Shown: piece after piece, positions 6,115 to 7,192 of the stretch | Layout of the letters: each line of letters begins with the position of its first letter | Position numbering within the stretch: position 1 is the first letter of the stretch | Assembly (NCBI GenBank): GCA_030740295.1 | Contig: JASLXP010000686.1 | Coordinates: forward strand, 1 to 7,192 | Length of the DNA: 7,192 bases | Direction of reading: 5' to 3' | From: Planctomycetota bacterium | GTDB taxonomy: Bacteria; Planctomycetota; PUPC01; JACPCR01 | The notes under the pieces: model-generated | Databases searched by the model: none | Told to the model about the DNA's origin: nothing | Seen by the model: the letters and a program-made list of their open reading frames with translations, nothing else | Program-made: the position numbers and the translations under genes

Positions 6115-7192
6115 TGGACCACTGGACCGATTTCGACATCCAGTGCATGCAGCGCGCGCTCAAACTCGCGGCCAAAGGCAAAGGGCGCGTCGAGCCCAAC
6201 CCCATGGTCGGCGCACTGGCTGTGAAGAACAAGAAGATTATCGGTGAAGGTTTCCACCAACGCTTCGGCGGCCCCCATGCAGAAGTCCACGCCATTGAAG
6301 CCGCCGGTAGAAAAGCGAAGGGCGCCACTGTTTATGTCACCCTCGAGCCCTGCAATCACTTCGGCAAGACCCCGCCCTGCACGGAGCTCCTGATCAGAGC
6401 CGGCATCAGCCGAGTCGTTACTGCCATGACAGACCCGGACGAGCGGGTCTCCGGTCAGGGCCTGGTAAAACTTGAGCAGGCGGGCATCAAGGTTGAAAAC
6501 GGATTGCTCGAAGACGAGGCAAGAAAACTCAACGCCCCCTACATCACGCTCAGGAACGAGGGACGCCCGTTCATCATCGCCAAGTGGGCCATGACTCTCG
6601 ACGGGCAGATTGCCACTTGCACCGGCGACTCCAAATGGGTGACCGGCGAAAAGGCCCGGCACCACGTGCATCAGGTCCGAAATCAAGTCGACGCCATCCT
6701 CGTGGGTATCGGCACTGCAGTGGCTGACGACCCGTTACTGACATGCCGGCTCCCGAATGGCCGGAATCCCGTGCGCATTATTCTCGACAGCCGTGCAAGG
6801 CTTTCGCCCAAATCGAATCTGGTCACGACAGCGGCCGAGGCAGAGACGATCATCGTAACCACTGACGCCACGGCCTCCCGCTGCAAGGCCTTCGAATCCG
6901 CAGGATGTGAAGTCTTGAAAGTCCGTTCTCGGCAGGGCGAACCCTCACTTCGCGACCTGGCAAAGCGTCTCGGCAAAAGACAAATCACGAACCTGCTGGT
7001 CGAAGGCGGCCAACAGGTTCTCGGCTCATTCTTCCGTGAGAAACTCGTGGACAAAGTAATGGTCTACCAGGCTCCCAAAATCATTGGTGACGGAAAATCA
7101 CCCGTGGGCAAAACGGGCTGGAAACTGATGAGCCAGGCGTCCGAATTGAAGGGCGCCGCGACGAAACGATTGGGCGATGACATCCTTGTCGA
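6114..7192 (+). CDS. ribD: bifunctional riboflavin biosynthesis deaminase/reductase RibD (3' end cut)
   Basis: RibD performs two successive steps of riboflavin synthesis: deamination of the diaminopyrimidine phosphoribosyl intermediate, then NADPH-dependent reduction of its ribose. The visible 359 residues nearly equal the usual length of 360-370, so only a short C-terminal end is missing; no stop occurs before the window edge. The deaminase domain (about 1-145) has HAE (His55, Glu57) and PCNHFGKTPPC (Cys80, Cys89), the cytidine deaminase-type zinc site. The reductase domain (about 150-359) has KWAMTLDGQIAT, SKWVTG, ILVGIGTAVADDP (195-207), ILDS and LLVEGGQQVLGSFF, all expected for substrate and NADPH binding. 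The ATG overlaps the stop of the deacetylase gene (TGATG), so translation is probably coupled. No FMN riboswitch precedes it. It acts in the cytoplasm; ribE/ribBA/ribH genes may follow beyond the window. Confidence 0.95.
   Translation, partial: MDHWTDFDIQCMQRALKLAAKGKGRVEPNPMVGALAVKNKKIIGEGFHQRFGGPHAEVHAIEAAGRKAKGATVYVTLEPCNHFGKTPPCTELLIRAGISRVVTAMTDPDERVSGQGLVKLEQAGIKVENGLLEDEARKLNAPYITLRNEGRPFIIAKWAMTLDGQIATCTGDSKWVTGEKARHHVHQVRNQVDAILVGIGTAVADDPLLTCRLPNGRNPVRIILDSRARLSPKSNLVTTAAEAETIIVTTDATASRCKAFESAGCEVLKVRSRQGEPSLRDLAKRLGKRQITNLLVEGGQQVLGSFFREKLVDKVMVYQAPKIIGDGKSPVGKTGWKLMSQASELKGAATKRLGDDILV

Noticed and set aside
6051..6686. 211-codon minus-strand frame over ribD
   Set aside because: It is antisense to the well-supported deaminase domain of ribD and carries no known motif.

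Overview
The window is bacterial chromosomal DNA, densely coding and moderately GC-rich, with short intergenic gaps. I see no insertion sequence, phage gene, tRNA, rRNA or CRISPR array. No marker fixes the taxon. Tandem MtaA/URO-D-type methyltransferase genes, a non-canonical Nramp-fold transporter, a DUF4416 protein and a BshB1-like deacetylase together resemble gene sets I associate with uncultured PVC-type or related anaerobic lineages. That placement is a guess.

Left part (1-1407, minus strand): two members of the uroporphyrinogen decarboxylase (URO-D) superfamily lie in tandem. The upstream one (388-1407) is complete and carries the His-X-Cys...Cys zinc signature of MtaA/CmuA methylcobalamin methyltransferases. 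It ends in a hairpin plus T-run that looks like an intrinsic terminator. The downstream one (1-215) is cut by the window edge. It may have its own promoter and a short leader ORF that overlaps its start codon.

Right part (1595-7192, plus strand): a divergent 187-base gap leads into an apparent operon. The first gene encodes a 750-residue membrane protein. Its two halves form an Nramp-like 11-helix transporter (5+5+1 helices), interrupted between helices 5 and 6 by about 280 residues that form seven 'two-component regulator propeller' repeats. By Nramp topology the propeller should face the periplasm. The canonical metal-binding motifs of Nramp are absent. A DUF4416 gene overlaps its stop codon by one base, and murQ (N-acetylmuramic acid 6-phosphate etherase) follows 4 bases later. 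After a 125-base gap come a BshB1/PIG-L-type zinc deacetylase and ribD (riboflavin biosynthesis), which overlap by one base. ribD is almost complete, missing only its C-terminal end.

The main discovery candidate is the transporter with the inserted propeller. Its architecture suggests a transporter that also senses, or is gated by, an extracytoplasmic ligand. Its coupling to murQ and a sugar-type deacetylase hints at a role in cell-wall amino sugar or glycoconjugate salvage, but that link rests on gene order alone.
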